Shown here: one piece after another, positions 46,618-57,875 of the stretch
Numbering within the stretch: the stretch's first letter is position 1
How the letters are laid out: the number at the start of each line of letters is the position of its first letter
NCBI GenBank assembly: GCA_950295325.1
Contig: OX485809.1
Coordinates: 23,558,001 to 23,622,000 of the forward strand
Direction: 5' to 3'
DNA length: 64,000 nucleotides
Source of the DNA: Polytrichum commune
Taxonomy: Eukaryota > Streptophyta > Polytrichopsida > Polytrichales > Polytrichaceae
Notes under the pieces: generated by a model
Database searches by the model: none
What the model saw: only the letters and a program-made list of their open reading frames with translations
What the model was told of the DNA's origin: nothing
Position numbers and translations under genes: made by a program

Positions 46618-46845
46618 CAGTGATCGGGGAGATTTTTGGGCATAATCGGTTGAGATCCTAGTGTTTGGAAGTCTAACCAGTCACATGTTGACAACATCCT
46701 CTGGTTTTCCTTTATTAAATTGGGGTGTATTCTATAAATTCCTCCAAAAAATCGGTAATTTGCCTGAAGTCTTGAACTTCAACCGGTTATTTCTCAAATT
46801 CAACTGGTTCATCTGTAACTAACTGCCGGTTCTCCCCGATCATTG
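46618..46845. mobile_element. hAT-like MITE with CARTG ends (CCGGTT family), copy 3
   Basis: 228 bp from CAGTGATCGGGGAG to CTCCCCGATCATTG, giving 14-bp inverted ends with one mismatch. Flanked by a perfect 8-bp duplication GTTGGGCT (46610-46617 and 46846-46853). Interior as in the copy at 29702. Confidence 0.9.
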
Positions 46846-47074
46846 GTTGGGCTAGTGTCTATGACAACCTATAGCAAGGCTCCTTGCATCTATTACCTAG
46901 GTCTTAATTTCCTCGCAAAATGTGTTGGTGTTTAATTCACATGCTCCGCAAACCTCAAGATGAAAATCACTCTATATCTACAATAGAGCTCGTGGTGGTG
47001 GGAGTCTACGAAAGATGGACACTTTTTCTAGCTAGCTTTCCAAAGAAAAAGGGCCACATGCCCAAAAAAAATCA

Positions 47075-47530
47075 TTATTGTCATATAGTAATAGTCCTCA
47101 ATGACTACCTTGTCCATTCTTGTTAGGGTTTACATTTGGATTCTAGGTTTATAAATTGAAGGCTCTTGGAGCACTCATGGGCTCCCTCGAATTTTTCCTT
47201 TTAGATTGTGGCTAAGCTATTGTGCTCTTGTCTTTTGTTTGTTTGTTTGATGTAATCATTAAGTTACATGCTATGAATGAAAAAAAATGTTCAATGACTT
47301 TCACATTGGAAAGTGGCAGTGGATTTTATAAGTAAAAAGGGCCTATTTAATTCATGAATTTCATTATGTATATGTGGTGGAGGCATTTATCACATTAAAT
47401 GGAGAATCTTGGTATAAATACATGAGTCCAAAAGGACATATACATTTGTTTTTCGCTATAAACCTCTCACATATAGGGGGTTTGATTTATAGTGACTCAT
47501 GTATGTACTTTGGGTTTCCAACAAAGAGTC
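47075..47530 (+). repeat. Dispersed repeat Q, copy 1
   Basis: About 450 bp matching 57425-57875 on the opposite strand. Shared words include GACTACCTTGTCCATTCTTG, AAGTTACATGCTATG, CATTGGAAAGTG, and TTATCACATTAAAT. Probably retroelement- or transposon-derived; ends not resolved. Confidence 0.65.
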
Positions 47531-47639
47531 CACCCCCGGGGCAAAAGGTGGGCATGCGGGGCAAAAGAATGGGAGGTGGTGGGTATGGAGTTAAGTTGGC
47601 GACATGGCATGGGCAATAGGACAAAGTAGGACAAATCGG

Positions 47640-48310
47640 TTTTAAAAACATCCATTTCTATTTTTCTCAAAGCACTTCATGAGCTGGGCATGGTGGCTTC
47701 TGAGCATGGGCATGGGCATCCATGCATATGGCAGGTACGCATAGACATGGCCATATGGTTGCATGAGTGTATGGGGTTGGGTTCAATTGGGATATTATTT
47801 CATATGCATGGGTGCAATGGGACAACACAGGTCCAAGCTAGTCTATATACAGTGGACAATGTGGTGGTGGTGAGGTCATCACATCCCCATTCCCCAATAC
47901 TCATTGTGCTTTGTTGACGTTCAAGTGAAATATATCAAAAAACAACCACATATCACAAATTCCTAAAAAGAAATGAATTAAACATTTGACGAAAGAAAGG
48001 AAACAAATGTGGAAAGGTGAGGGGACCATGGATGCACAAATGTGGACTTTGGAGTATGATGGAAAACCTAGAGGAGGTGACAACCACATGTTGGATAAGG
48101 GAGCCATGTGGGGCATGATGGTGGCTCATGGAGGGGTTTACGTGGCGCATGGGCATGGGTGCCATACCTCCATATGATAGGTACATATGGACCAGGGGAC
48201 ATATGGTTCCATGGGTCTTGGGGTTTGGGATGATCCAAGATATTAGTTCATATTCACAAGTACAATGGGCAAGAATGGCACGGATCTAAGCGATAATATA
48301 TATGGGCCAA
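47640..48310. repeat. Imperfect 450-bp direct repeat rich in CATGGGCATGGG
   Basis: 47695-47860 and 48140-48310 share the sequence of words GCATGGGCATGGG, CATATG(G/A), GGTACATATGG-like, GGGTTGGG and TTCATAT in order. Identity looks modest. Frames inside are Gly/His/Met-rich translations of the repeat. Confidence 0.45.
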
Positions 48311-48616
48311 TACAATCGTTGTACGGACATCATAAGCTTGTAGTAGCCAAATTTGCAAGTTACTGACAATGGTATCACAACTCGGTAGATTGGATGCTTA
48401 TTACAACCCATGATCCCGGGTACGCAACTCCCATATTATACGCAGGGGGCATCGTATTAAAAACGGCTTAGAGGACGGCTTTTGTAAAAATTATATCAAA
48501 TTAAAATGATCAAAAAGTTGGGTGAAGACCAAATTAAATAAAATGAGATGAAAAAAAGAAGTTGGGTTGTATATTTATTAAAAAAAAACTCCAACGTATA
48601 TAAACAATTGAAACAC

Positions 48617-48811
48617 CTAGTTTTTTAACCTTGTAGAGCGTCTAAGAGGGGTATTCAATGTAGATGTCGGATTAGTATTCACAAATGATAGAGGGTCCTT
48701 TCGAGGTCTCCCTCTTTTGGAAGGAGTTGTGGCAATTACAGGTGTAACATATTCCTTCTCCCTATCTCTACCTCCACTACATGAGCCTCTACGCTTCATC
48801 TCACAATCCAT
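48617..48811 (-). CDS. Small AT-hook protein frame inside the hAT-like element
   Basis: Sixty-four residues from ATG 48811-48809, starting MDCEMKRRGSCSGGRD. An AT-hook core (KRGRPRKDPL) lies at about residues 31-40, and the frame ends TPLRRSTRLKN. AT-hooks bind the minor groove of AT-rich DNA and occur near the N-termini of various plant transposases and host chromatin proteins. The frame stays open upstream for another 46 codons through a GCTTTGGAG-type minisatellite, which is unlikely to be coding. It could be the first exon of a lost transposase or a captured host fragment. Whether it is expressed is unknown. Confidence 0.4.
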   Translation of the reverse strand: MDCEMKRRGSCSGGRDREKEYVTPVIATTPSKRGRPRKDPLSFVNTNPTSTLNTPLRRSTRLKN

Positions 48812-48967
48812 GTGTTTGTTTAAGCCAAGGATGACCCTCCCAAATGAGCACAAGCACACTCCAAAGCGACGACACAAAGGCTCCAAAGCAAAGCCACACA
48901 CTCCAAAGCAAAGACACAAAGGCTCCAAAACCGAACACAAAAGCTTCAAAGCGAATATATAGAAGCC

Positions 48968-48993
48968 TCAAACCCTAAGCCCTAACCCTAAAC
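48968..48993 (-). repeat. Telomere-like (TTTAGGG-type) stretch
   Basis: The plus strand reads CAAACCCTAAGCCCTAACCC followed by TAAACC: four diverged plant telomere units. It lies about 160 bp upstream of the AT-hook ATG on the minus strand, where a telo-box could act as a promoter element. Confidence 0.7.
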
Positions 48994-49572
48994 CGGGAAC
49001 CCATGATATTTTGAAATACCCCATGATACCCTTGAGTAGTCGGGACACCATATGATGTATATGGTCTTAAAAATACATACCTCAACTGTATCCTAACACA
49101 AATCATTAGTTTTCTATCCCAACAGTTAGACCAGTAAGTTGCCTATACATAATTTTAAAAAATCCACACGAATATTTGCCTCCAATTAGAATTATAAGCC
49201 ACGAATAGTTGCCTCCCATTAAAATTATAAGTCATTCACAATGTTAAAATTTTATTAAAAAGTCCAAAAAGTTGGGTAGTTTGACCTATGGTACATGTAT
49301 TAAAAAATCATATAATTAGGTTTTTAATGCAATTATATGCTTCAAAATATATTCACTTCCTATATATAATTACATTTTTGGATTCCTTGTTAGAAGGGCT
49401 ACAAGGGTTTCCTATATTAAAACAAATTGTATCACTCAATATTGGACTAAAACGCATTATAAGTGATTATAATCAAGACCATATAATACGGGAGTTGCGT
49501 ACCCGGGCCCATGATAAGTCTCCTCACATCCATTCAATCAACGAGTAAAATCAACTGCTAATTGGAAATGAA

Positions 49573-49978
49573 CTACACTAAATAAGTAGATTAGTGTTAG
49601 ATGAAGATTAGTGTTAGAGCCAATAGTTACCCAAAACACTAAATGTCACTTGAAAGTACAATTAGTGTTACAATTTCCTTTGTCTTTATTTTGCATTGTC
49701 AAAGTTGAGTTCCATTAAGTTTAAATTTTGTAATATCAAATTCCTAGCATATTACATTTTCTATGAGGCTCACATATTCTACCTCCAATTCTTCATTTGA
49801 AGATCTACAAAAAATGTCATCTAACACTAAATGCGCTTTTGTAAATATTCAAAGTTACTAATTGGTACAAATAGTGTTAGAGTTGACATTTAGTGTTCTA
49901 ACACTATGAAGACAATTGACATTTAGCGTTTTCGTCGACTATTAGTGTTTCCAACACTAATCTACCTATTTAGTGTAG
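49573..49978. mobile_element. MITE K with TTAGTGTT subterminal repeats
   Basis: 406 bp with about 28-bp inverted ends CTACACTAAATAAGTAGATT and AATCTACCTATTTAGTGTAG. AACACTAA/TTAGTGTT occurs many times in both orientations within 120 bp of each end, as expected of transposase-binding subterminal repeats. The target duplication is ambiguous (TA within the palindromic ends, or TGAA). It is joined directly to a rearranged CCGGTT-family remnant. Confidence 0.7.
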
Positions 49979-50150
49979 TTGAAGTTCAAGACTTTAGGAA
50001 AATTATGGAATATTTTAGAGGAACTTCTAGAATATGCTCCAATTTAATAATAATAATAAACCAAAGAAGTCAACATGTAACCGGTTGGACTTGGAACACC
50101 GATGAATGGGGAGAACTGACTGTTAGTTACAAATGAACTTGGGGAGGTGA
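49979..50150. repeat. Rearranged CCGGTT-family MITE remnant
   Basis: Sequence in the order middle-to-right (GTTGAAGTTCAAGACTTTAG ... GTAACCGGTTGGACTTGGAA) is followed by a left end (GATGAATGGGGAGAACTGAC). Relative to the intact copies the order is permuted, as if two truncated copies lie head to tail. Confidence 0.6.
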
Positions 50151-51600
50151 CTATCGGAATTCTAGAAAACCACGTGAGATTAAAAAAAAATGTCAGTTTA
50201 ATTCATTTAGGATAAAATTTATAATTTTTGTTAGATCTACCATAGCATCGGAAATATGAGCCCTACATGATTATATGTAAAATGAGGTGGTGAATAATTC
50301 CTTCATTTTAGTAATTAATAAAAGAAAAAAATAGGGTCATAGACATAGAATCCCCCTAAAAATGTGTAGTAGGATCAGTAGAATAATAATGAATTTGACT
50401 ACTTGGATGAAGAAGAGTGTAGTTTTTGTCTAATTTTGAATCAAATGCGTTAGTACAAAGAGAAACGTCGTGGGATTTTTTTTTTGGGGAAGGAATGTGT
50501 TGCTGCTCTTCAACGGCCATTGGGTTTTGCAACGGTGCTGAACATGTGGGACCTTGCTAGATGCTTAAAACCAAACAGCCTCCACCGTCACCCTCAACTC
50601 CTTACGATCGGTTTTGGTTTTGTCACAACCTTGGTCCTCAATTGTCAAGCTTACGGTTTTTTTTTGAGGGGGAGCATTTTCTAGGGGTTTTTACATTGAG
50701 AATGATGGTGCAAAGTGGCCACTTTGTTTGCAATATTCTCCATGTGTATTTGGTTTAGGGTTTAGCTTTCATGATTCGTCTCTTCTTTGTTCGTTTTGTG
50801 ATTACGGGTTATTTTTGGGGTTTTGGGTATAGTCTTGCAAGGTCTGAATTTAGGGTTACAGTTCGGCATGGGAATGAAGATGATCAAGGTGTATACACTC
50901 ACTGATGAAGGAACACCTCCAAAGTGCATTAGAACTATGAAGGGGGAGGATGGAAAATCCTTAGCTGACCTAAGAGTACGCCTAGGGAGTTGTACCCTTC
51001 ACATTGTAAATGTTTGCTACAAGGTTTGAATGAGACTATAGTTAAATGTGTTTATGAACATAATTAAAGTAAATGTTTATAATTTTTGTATATAGTTTTC
51101 TTGCATTTGAATGCAACCTTGTTTTTTTGGAGTAGGTACTTGTGCAAAATTTCATGTCTTGTCACAACTGATTATATTTCTTGTTTTGTTCTATCCGTGT
51201 TTTATATCTATTCTATTTCAACTTGTATATTTTGTTATAACTAATATTGAGGTGTTATTGGATGTGTTTTGAATGGTTATTTAAATAATTTAGGATTGGT
51301 ATTACTAATTAAAATCAAATGAGTGACAATTTGAATGATATGGAATGTTTGTTGCTCACATAGTTGGTTTTGCAATGCTATAGTATTCCGTCCATAATTT
51401 GGTACTTGTACGATTTATAAAATAAAATAAAATCGTGTCAAAATTAGCCTTTAAAAATTTTAAATTAAATTAAGGATGCTAAAAAATACCTCAAAATAGC
51501 TTTTATCTACAAATATAGAGGGAAAAAATATTGAGAAGTGCTTGAATGTCCCCCATTAAATACCCCATTATCGCACGTGGTTACGAAATGTAAGGGGGTG
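50150..51600. other. No supported gene
   Basis: Several 60-70-codon plus frames (50484-51029) have no recognisable motif. Confidence 0.4.
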
Positions 51601-51609
51601 TGATCACCC

Positions 51610-51886
51610 TGAGCAAATGAACCAATTGACTTTGAGAAACAACCAGTTGAAGTTCAAGATTTTAGGAAAATAACTTATTGCTTTAGAGGAATTTATAGAA
51701 TATGCCTTAAATTAATAAAGAAAAACCGGAAAATGTCAACATGTAACCGGTTGGACTTGAATACACAAGGATCTCGACCCATTATGCCCAAAAACCTCCT
51801 TGGACATTGATGTAACCAATTGGACTTGGAAACACTAGGATGTTGACCGATTATGCCCAAAAATCTCCCTAGACACTAAGTTGTTT
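51610..51886. repeat. Degenerate CCGGTT-family MITE
   Basis: Same orientation as 6189-6414. AACCAGTTGAAGTTCAAGA and CATGTAACCGGTTGGACTTG are present. The right-end module (TGGACTTGGAAACACTAGGA ... ATTATGCCCAAAAATCTCCC) occurs twice. The left CARTG end is lost. Confidence 0.65.
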
Positions 51887-51887
51887 A

Positions 51888-52402
51888 AGGTATTTAGTGT
51901 CACATGCGTAATAGTGTCACTTACCCTATTTTGAGGCGTATGCTAGGTCAGACTAACGATCAACAACTTGACCATTAGTGTCATCTCATGACACTTGGCG
52001 TTCAAGTGCACTTAATAATATATTGGCATGAGTATGTGTCAATAGTGTCATGAGGTGCATGCCTATGGTCTACAAGTTGACTAAAATGTATACATATGAT
52101 ACTTGGCATTACTATGCTCAAGAATATCTTTCTCTTGCATACTAAAATGTAAACACATGACACTTGGCATTGGTATGCTCAAAAACATCTTCCCCTTGCA
52201 TACTAAATCGCAAAACTATCATCTAAAATATCCCAATGTGCTACTCTATATGTCATAAAGTAGATATTTTCACTTTGAAAAATTACTTATGTTGACAAAT
52301 GGAATCATATTTGCAATTCTTGGGCGTGACACTTTGAGACCTCTAGGCATCTAGTTTAGGCCCTTCGCAAAGAATGTATGTGACAGTAAATACCATAAAC
52401 AA
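51888..52402. mobile_element. MITE family E, third copy
   Basis: About 515 bp with inverted ends AAGTTGTTTAAGGTATTTAG and AGTAAATACCATAAACAATG. The interior matches 40794-41337. It directly abuts the degenerate CCGGTT copy. Confidence 0.65.
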
Positions 52403-53179
52403 TGTAGAGTTATCCGTAAAGTCTCTCAAAGGGGGGACAAAATCGTGGGTTCGATCCTTCTCTTAAGAACTCATCAACTCGTCGTGTTTCAAGGCCTATG
52501 TTGAAAATTGGGTGAAACTTTCAAGACCTCCTCTTTCCACCTCTCAAAGTTTGAGACAATCTTCAAAACCTAAAATAAGATATGCACACGGGACTCACTG
52601 TCCTAAATCTCAGACGCCTTATGCAAGGCCATCTTGACCCACCCGTCCTAGTAGAACAAGCTAGAAAACCAGTTTTCAATAGCCCAACACCAGTCTTTGT
52701 ATATACCAATTCAAGCATTAAGAAAACTTGAGTGACTCTGTGTTAATTCTCATAAACTTTGGGTTTGGGACAACTTTGAAACCCACGGACACATCTGCTT
52801 TACTAAGTTACTTTACGAATAACTCTACTCCATCCATTACCTAGTTTATAATTTCCTTGCAAAGTGTGCCAGAATTCATCAATTACAAAGCCCTCAGTAT
52901 GCACTGCAAACTCTGACTGAAAAGCAATATATATATGTATATATATATATGGAGGGGACTCAATCACGGTATGGACATTGTAAGCAAGCGGATGCAAGTT
53001 GTCGGCATTGGAGCGAAGGTAGTAAAGTAGGTGACTTGCTCCCTTGTGCACATGGTGCGCATGTTGTAGCTTACGTGAGCCATTGACTGCCCCTGCCGGA
53101 GGGTATGACATGTCAGAAGTACACTAAATATTGTCCTGTATTTAGTGTCACAAATTCTATATGTCTTGCTCAATACCAA
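52403..53179. other. No supported gene
   Basis: A TA-rich microsatellite lies near 52930-52951. Minus frames at 52803-53236 are unsupported. Confidence 0.4.
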
Positions 53180-53727
53180 GGGCCCGTTTACACCATGGAC
53201 CATGAAGTCGGACCATGGAAGATGGCCTTTACTCATGGCCTGACTTCATGGTCTGATTTCCTTGGTCCGATTTCTTAAAAACATCAATTTACAAAGTCTT
53301 TGGGCCCCTCACTAGGTGCAAACCAAGTGCGGACCAAGAAGAATGACCATGCACTGAAAAAGTGAATGCCCCCCCCCCCCCCCAAAAAAAAAAAACTGAA
53401 AAAAAAATTCAAGTTTGACCATTCTCTTGTCTTCTCTTATCTTCCTCCAAACAAAAGTCATTAATAATATTATTATCTCTCTACCATGGGCCCTTGCCTT
53501 TTTCTACTAGAGCACCTCTTTTGCCTCTCCCACCGCCAAACATGTTGGACCATGTCAGTGGAGAATGCAAGCCTTAAACTATGCCTTCTGGGGACTTCGA
53601 ATTCCATAGTCACTCTGACACTTTTTTCTTGGTGCAAAGTGAAGTGGTCTTGGGATGAGTTCAACAACCAATCACTTATTTTACAAGGCCTAGGGACGAC
53701 TTCATGGTTCATGGTGTAAACCACCCC
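53180..53727. mobile_element. PIF/Harbinger-like MITE, copy 2
   Basis: 548 bp with imperfect inverted ends GGGCCCGTTTACACCATGGA and TTCATGGTGTAAACCACCCC, and flanking triplets CAA (53177-53179) and TAA (53728-53730). It shares the ACCATGAAGTC end sequence and the AAGGCTT/GGACCATG interior with 42433-43026 in reverse orientation. Confidence 0.7.
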
Positions 53728-53991
53728 TAATGGCCCGTGTAGTGTCATTAACACTAAATGTAAACCTAAAATATTTTTGTCATTCCTTGTAGAAAAAACC
53801 ATTGAGCATCATAAATTTATATTGTTGCAATTATTGTCATTGACTAAGTGATTTATCATCTAAATTTCAATCATTTATGACAATATTTCATTATAGACTC
53901 GTAACTTTGCAAAATATACCAACAGTGGATGAACTACATGAATTTGGAATGATAATAATTGTAAACTGATTTTTAAGAAGTGTCATTTGAA

Positions 53992-54552
53992 CACGGGTAG
54001 GTCACTCTAAGGCATTTTTGTGCACCACGTGCGGCTGGGGTTTTTTTGTTTTGGGGCTATTTACCTTCAAGGGCTGAATTAAAGCCTCCCTATAATTACT
54101 TAAATTTCAAAAATGGCCCATTTGTTTGCACCCTTCCATTACTTATATTGTCCAAGTCATTGCAATTTTTTGTACTCTATATTCCTTTTAAGTAATTAAA
54201 GCTAATCTACTTCCTAACGCATTAACGAGTGTTAAGGGAAACCATGGAAACAAAGAAGGGTGCAAACAATAATATCATTGCAAACAAAGTTATGAAGAAA
54301 ACACATAGGAGACCATAGCAAACATACTAAACATACCTTCTAGGATCCTTATCTTCAACCCCTATATTAATTTTACAAAAAAATAATGGCCCACATTTTA
54401 TGTCCATCTAACTTACTTATAATGGGATTGTCTACATTTAATGGCCCCTTCATTATTTGGAATTCCTTTATAATTTTTATTTCAAATGATTTTAATCCTC
54501 TCTATATTATGCCGCACGTCGTTTTTAAAATGCACTAAGTGACCTACCCGTG
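53992..54552 (+). mobile_element. hAT-like non-autonomous element (CACGGGTA family), copy 2
   Basis: 561 bp with ends CACGGGTAGGTCACT...AGTGACCTACCCGTG and a perfect 8-bp duplication CATTTGAA (53984-53991 and 54553-54560). Nearly the same as 22047-22590 over both halves. The middle (about 54193-54330) differs. Confidence 0.9.
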
Positions 54553-54654
54553 CATTTGAAAAGCTACCATAGTGACATAGACTACCTTATGACACTAAAT
54601 ACAAAATTTAGCATAGCACTTAGATAAGTTTACTGCGTATGGTTCTTGAACCCC

Positions 54655-54932
54655 CCATGAAATCGCAAATAAGCCAGCCAGCCAACCCTTCCATCGCCAG
54701 ATGATGGTACTTTTCATCCAATAGCGACCATTTCAACAAATCCATCCACATGTACACATACATTTTGCCTATTCCTTATTCAATGCCACTAATGGCAGAT
54801 GATTTATGTTGAACTTAAAATAAGAATATAAAATTAATTCTATTTATGCTAATTTACATTTAAATAAAAAATACTACAACTTAAACCACACCGTACATTA
54901 TACATAATTTGCAAATTCACATTTAGAAAACA

Positions 54933-54972
<40 letters not shown>

Positions 54973-55065
54973 AAAATGTAAATATTATGTGTCTTGAATG
55001 TAATCCACCCTACATTTTCTTGCACGTAGTTTTCTACATTTTGGCCCCAAATTCTCATCCAAAGT
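54655..55065 (-). repeat. Element G, copy 2
   Basis: Reverse-complement match to 18915-19310. It includes a TA microsatellite (about 54938-54967) that copy 1 lacks. Confidence 0.65.
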
Positions 55066-55424
55066 TGCCAAAATTTGCTTGGCCAATATATAAAACATAT
55101 CCTCACTAGTTCCCAAAATATTGGAGGATTTCATGATGAATACTTATGGATTTAAATCCAGTCAAATACTCTAACCCCGATGCACTGTAATACATGTAAA
55201 AGAAGTGAGCACGAGATGCTTAAGGTTAATCTCATTACATTAATTCATACATCATCAAATCAATGGAAAAAATTCAAGTTAACAACTAAATTCACCTCAT
55301 GGAGTTGGATTATGAAAAAAAAACATACTTAAAACATGAATTAAGGCCTTAAATAATAGGAATTTTAGATGGGAAAATGATAAATATAAGATGATGATCT
55401 AATCTCTAAATCATCACATCAGGT

Positions 55425-55935
55425 TGAATATAATACAAGGCGCAACCAAGGTCAAGTGCACAATTTCATTACCATGCATAGGTTTAAGTGAAAGCGATTC
55501 AAAATTATGTACTAACTTTGAATTTTGTGAAGGAAGAAAACACAAAACATTTGAGAAACACATTGATGTACAAAGTCAAGCAATTTATGTGTTTTTTTTT
55601 GTTTTTTTTTTGAGAGAGAAGTCTACATATTTTAGAAGATGGTGCAAGCAGTGTGCAAGTATATATATTGAGCATGTAATTGTCTAAAATTTGTTGAAAC
55701 CATTAAAAATTTACATTAAATTACATAAAAAATACATTGATTTTTCTCTACAAATTTTTGTTATTTTTCCTCATGTTTATAAAGAATTCAAGGAATATGG
55801 AAAAAAATCCAATTTAAAAATATTTAAGATCATGAAATCTATGTTCAAAACCAAATTTAGCCATTATCTTTTGAGTAGTACTTTTAATGATAAGTATTGA
55901 AAGTCTCATCTTGGTATTTTATATTTGAGTACCTA
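55425..55935 (-). repeat. Repeat F, copy 2
   Basis: Reverse-complement match to 58915-59560, uninterrupted where copy 1 is split by element G. Frames inside (55424-55900) are AT-driven. Confidence 0.6.
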
Positions 55936-57424
55936 ACACAACAATAGAGGGGGCCATGGAAAAAGTCCAATTTAGGTGAGTCTATCTCCAAAGCAATCCA
56001 TCCTCTCTATGGTAGGGTCCATTTAAGGATTAAGAACATTTTGCTAAAATATTTAAAAGCCGCTTACATAACAATACTCAGGTGATGAGCTATGTTCAAT
56101 TGCCTTAACTTCATATTCAATATGAAGCACTAGAATTCCAGCATTTGGGGCTTAATTCTCAAATCCAATGCGAGGCACATGAACAAAACTCATGAATTGA
56201 GTAATGTTATATATATATATATATATATATATGGCCTCACAAAAACACCTATTTCAATTGGGCTCTATGACAAAAACATATTTTATCTAGAATAGAGATA
56301 ATTAAGTTGTAACCTTGGGTAAATAGCCTTTGGGGTTCATGTTCCCCCAACCTCATGTGCTCCTCTATCTCATGAGTCTCACCTCATGCTTACCCATTTT
56401 TTCCTTGAGCTCCATTATCATCATAGTATTTTTATTTCCTCTTAGGGCAATCACACCCCCTTATGTTTCATAACCACACGCAAAAAAAAGTTTGCTACCC
56501 TATATTATATGCCATAGATAATTTTAAAAAGTATGGTATTTTTCTACATATACATAACCATTGATAATATATTTTGTATATATTTTTTGATTTTTTCAGT
56601 CATCTTCCTTTATTTTAGTAAATTTTTTAGTTCAATTCTGCATCATTCTAGTTAGAAATGGTATGTTCTATAAGAAAAAGCAAATCATCAAATTTGGTTA
56701 TAATTTTTACAATGTAGTAGATACTGTGTATATCTACTCATGGAAAAAAATTGATAAACTTTTGACACATTTTGGTGATGCTTTATGTAAAAAGTAGATT
56801 TTTAAAATTTGTTTTATTTTTATTTTTATTTTTATCGCATGTGGTGTTCAACTTGACAATGGAGTGCACCCCCTGGGTATTTCCTCTATCATGAGCCAAG
56901 ATGTGAAAATGTACATGACATGGCCTTTGGCCACAAGTTAACAACAAGGGATGTAACTAACACGACATTCAAAGCCACAAGTTCTTTTTGCACGTACCTA
57001 CAATAAAATAGAAAAAACACTTATTCAAATGAAAATATCTACTTCAAGAACAAACAAAAACAACGAAATGCAATGAGAAGGTTATTAAAAATAACACATG
57101 TATATAATTCTTTGCATGGAAATACTACCACCAAGAAAACCCTCCAGTTTGAAGAATTTGGTGAATGGCGTTTTCCCTCTAAACATAGGCTAAAACGCTT
57201 TAAATCAAAGTTGAATCCTCCACTTTTCAACATATTCAGTGGTAAGGAGGGCAACATCATGCCATTAGAGCTCCCCAATGGACTTTTGAAGCCATCAAAC
57301 TCAACAATAATATTTTCCTCCAATTGCAAACCCAACAAACAAAATTGGTTGATACTCCCAAAATGAGACAAGAAAATTTGGTCTTGGACAACCCTAGGGG
57401 TGGATTCTTCATTGGAAACCTAAA
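55936..57424. other. No supported gene
   Basis: TA microsatellite at about 56209-56232. Overlapping frames on both strands at 57039-57371 (110 and 97 codons) mirror each other and have no recognisable domain. Confidence 0.4.
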
Positions 57425-57875
57425 TGACATGTGTGGGTCACTATGATATTAAAACCCCTATATAAGAGATGTTTATAAAGAAAAACAAATGTATACATAC
57501 TATTGACATGCTAGAAAATGAAGTCATGTCCTTACACTGAGCTTTTTGATTTAATGTGATAAATTCCTCCACTAAGTATATGAATTATAAATCATGAATA
57601 AAATAGGCTCTTTATTACATATAAAATTCACTGTCACTTTCCAATGAGAATGTTATTGAACATTTTTTCATCCATAGCATGTAACTCAATGATTGCATCA
57701 AAGAAACAAAGATATGAGCACAATATCTCTTAGCCTTATTGTGGAGAAAAACTCAAGGGAACCCATGACCACTTCAAAAGCCTCATGGGTAAAAATAAAA
57801 AACCCAAATGCAAACTCTAACAAGAATGGACAAGGTAGTCGTTGAGGACCATTACGATATGATAATTATCAATGA
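57425..57875 (-). repeat. Dispersed repeat Q, copy 2
   Basis: Reverse complement of 47075-47530. Ends not resolved. Confidence 0.65.

Larger units (their letters stand above)
48415..49507. mobile_element. hAT-like 1.1-kb element (CCCGGGTA family) with AT-hook frame
   Basis: 1,093 bp with 28-bp inverted ends starting CCCGGGTACGCAACTCCC (two mismatches) and a perfect 8-bp duplication CCCATGAT (48407-48414 and 49508-49515). It carries the minus-strand AT-hook frame at 48617-48811, a telomere-like stretch at about 48968-48993 and a GCTTTGGAG minisatellite. No DDE transposase domain was seen, so it is non-autonomous or decayed. Confidence 0.85.

Noticed and set aside
48968-48993. Telomere or chromosome end
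   Set aside because: Only about four diverged units, internal to a bounded transposon; an interstitial telomere-like motif.
52440-52460. GGTTCGATCC B-box-like motif
   Set aside because: No A-box at tRNA spacing and no cloverleaf could be folded, so neither a tRNA nor a SINE is called.
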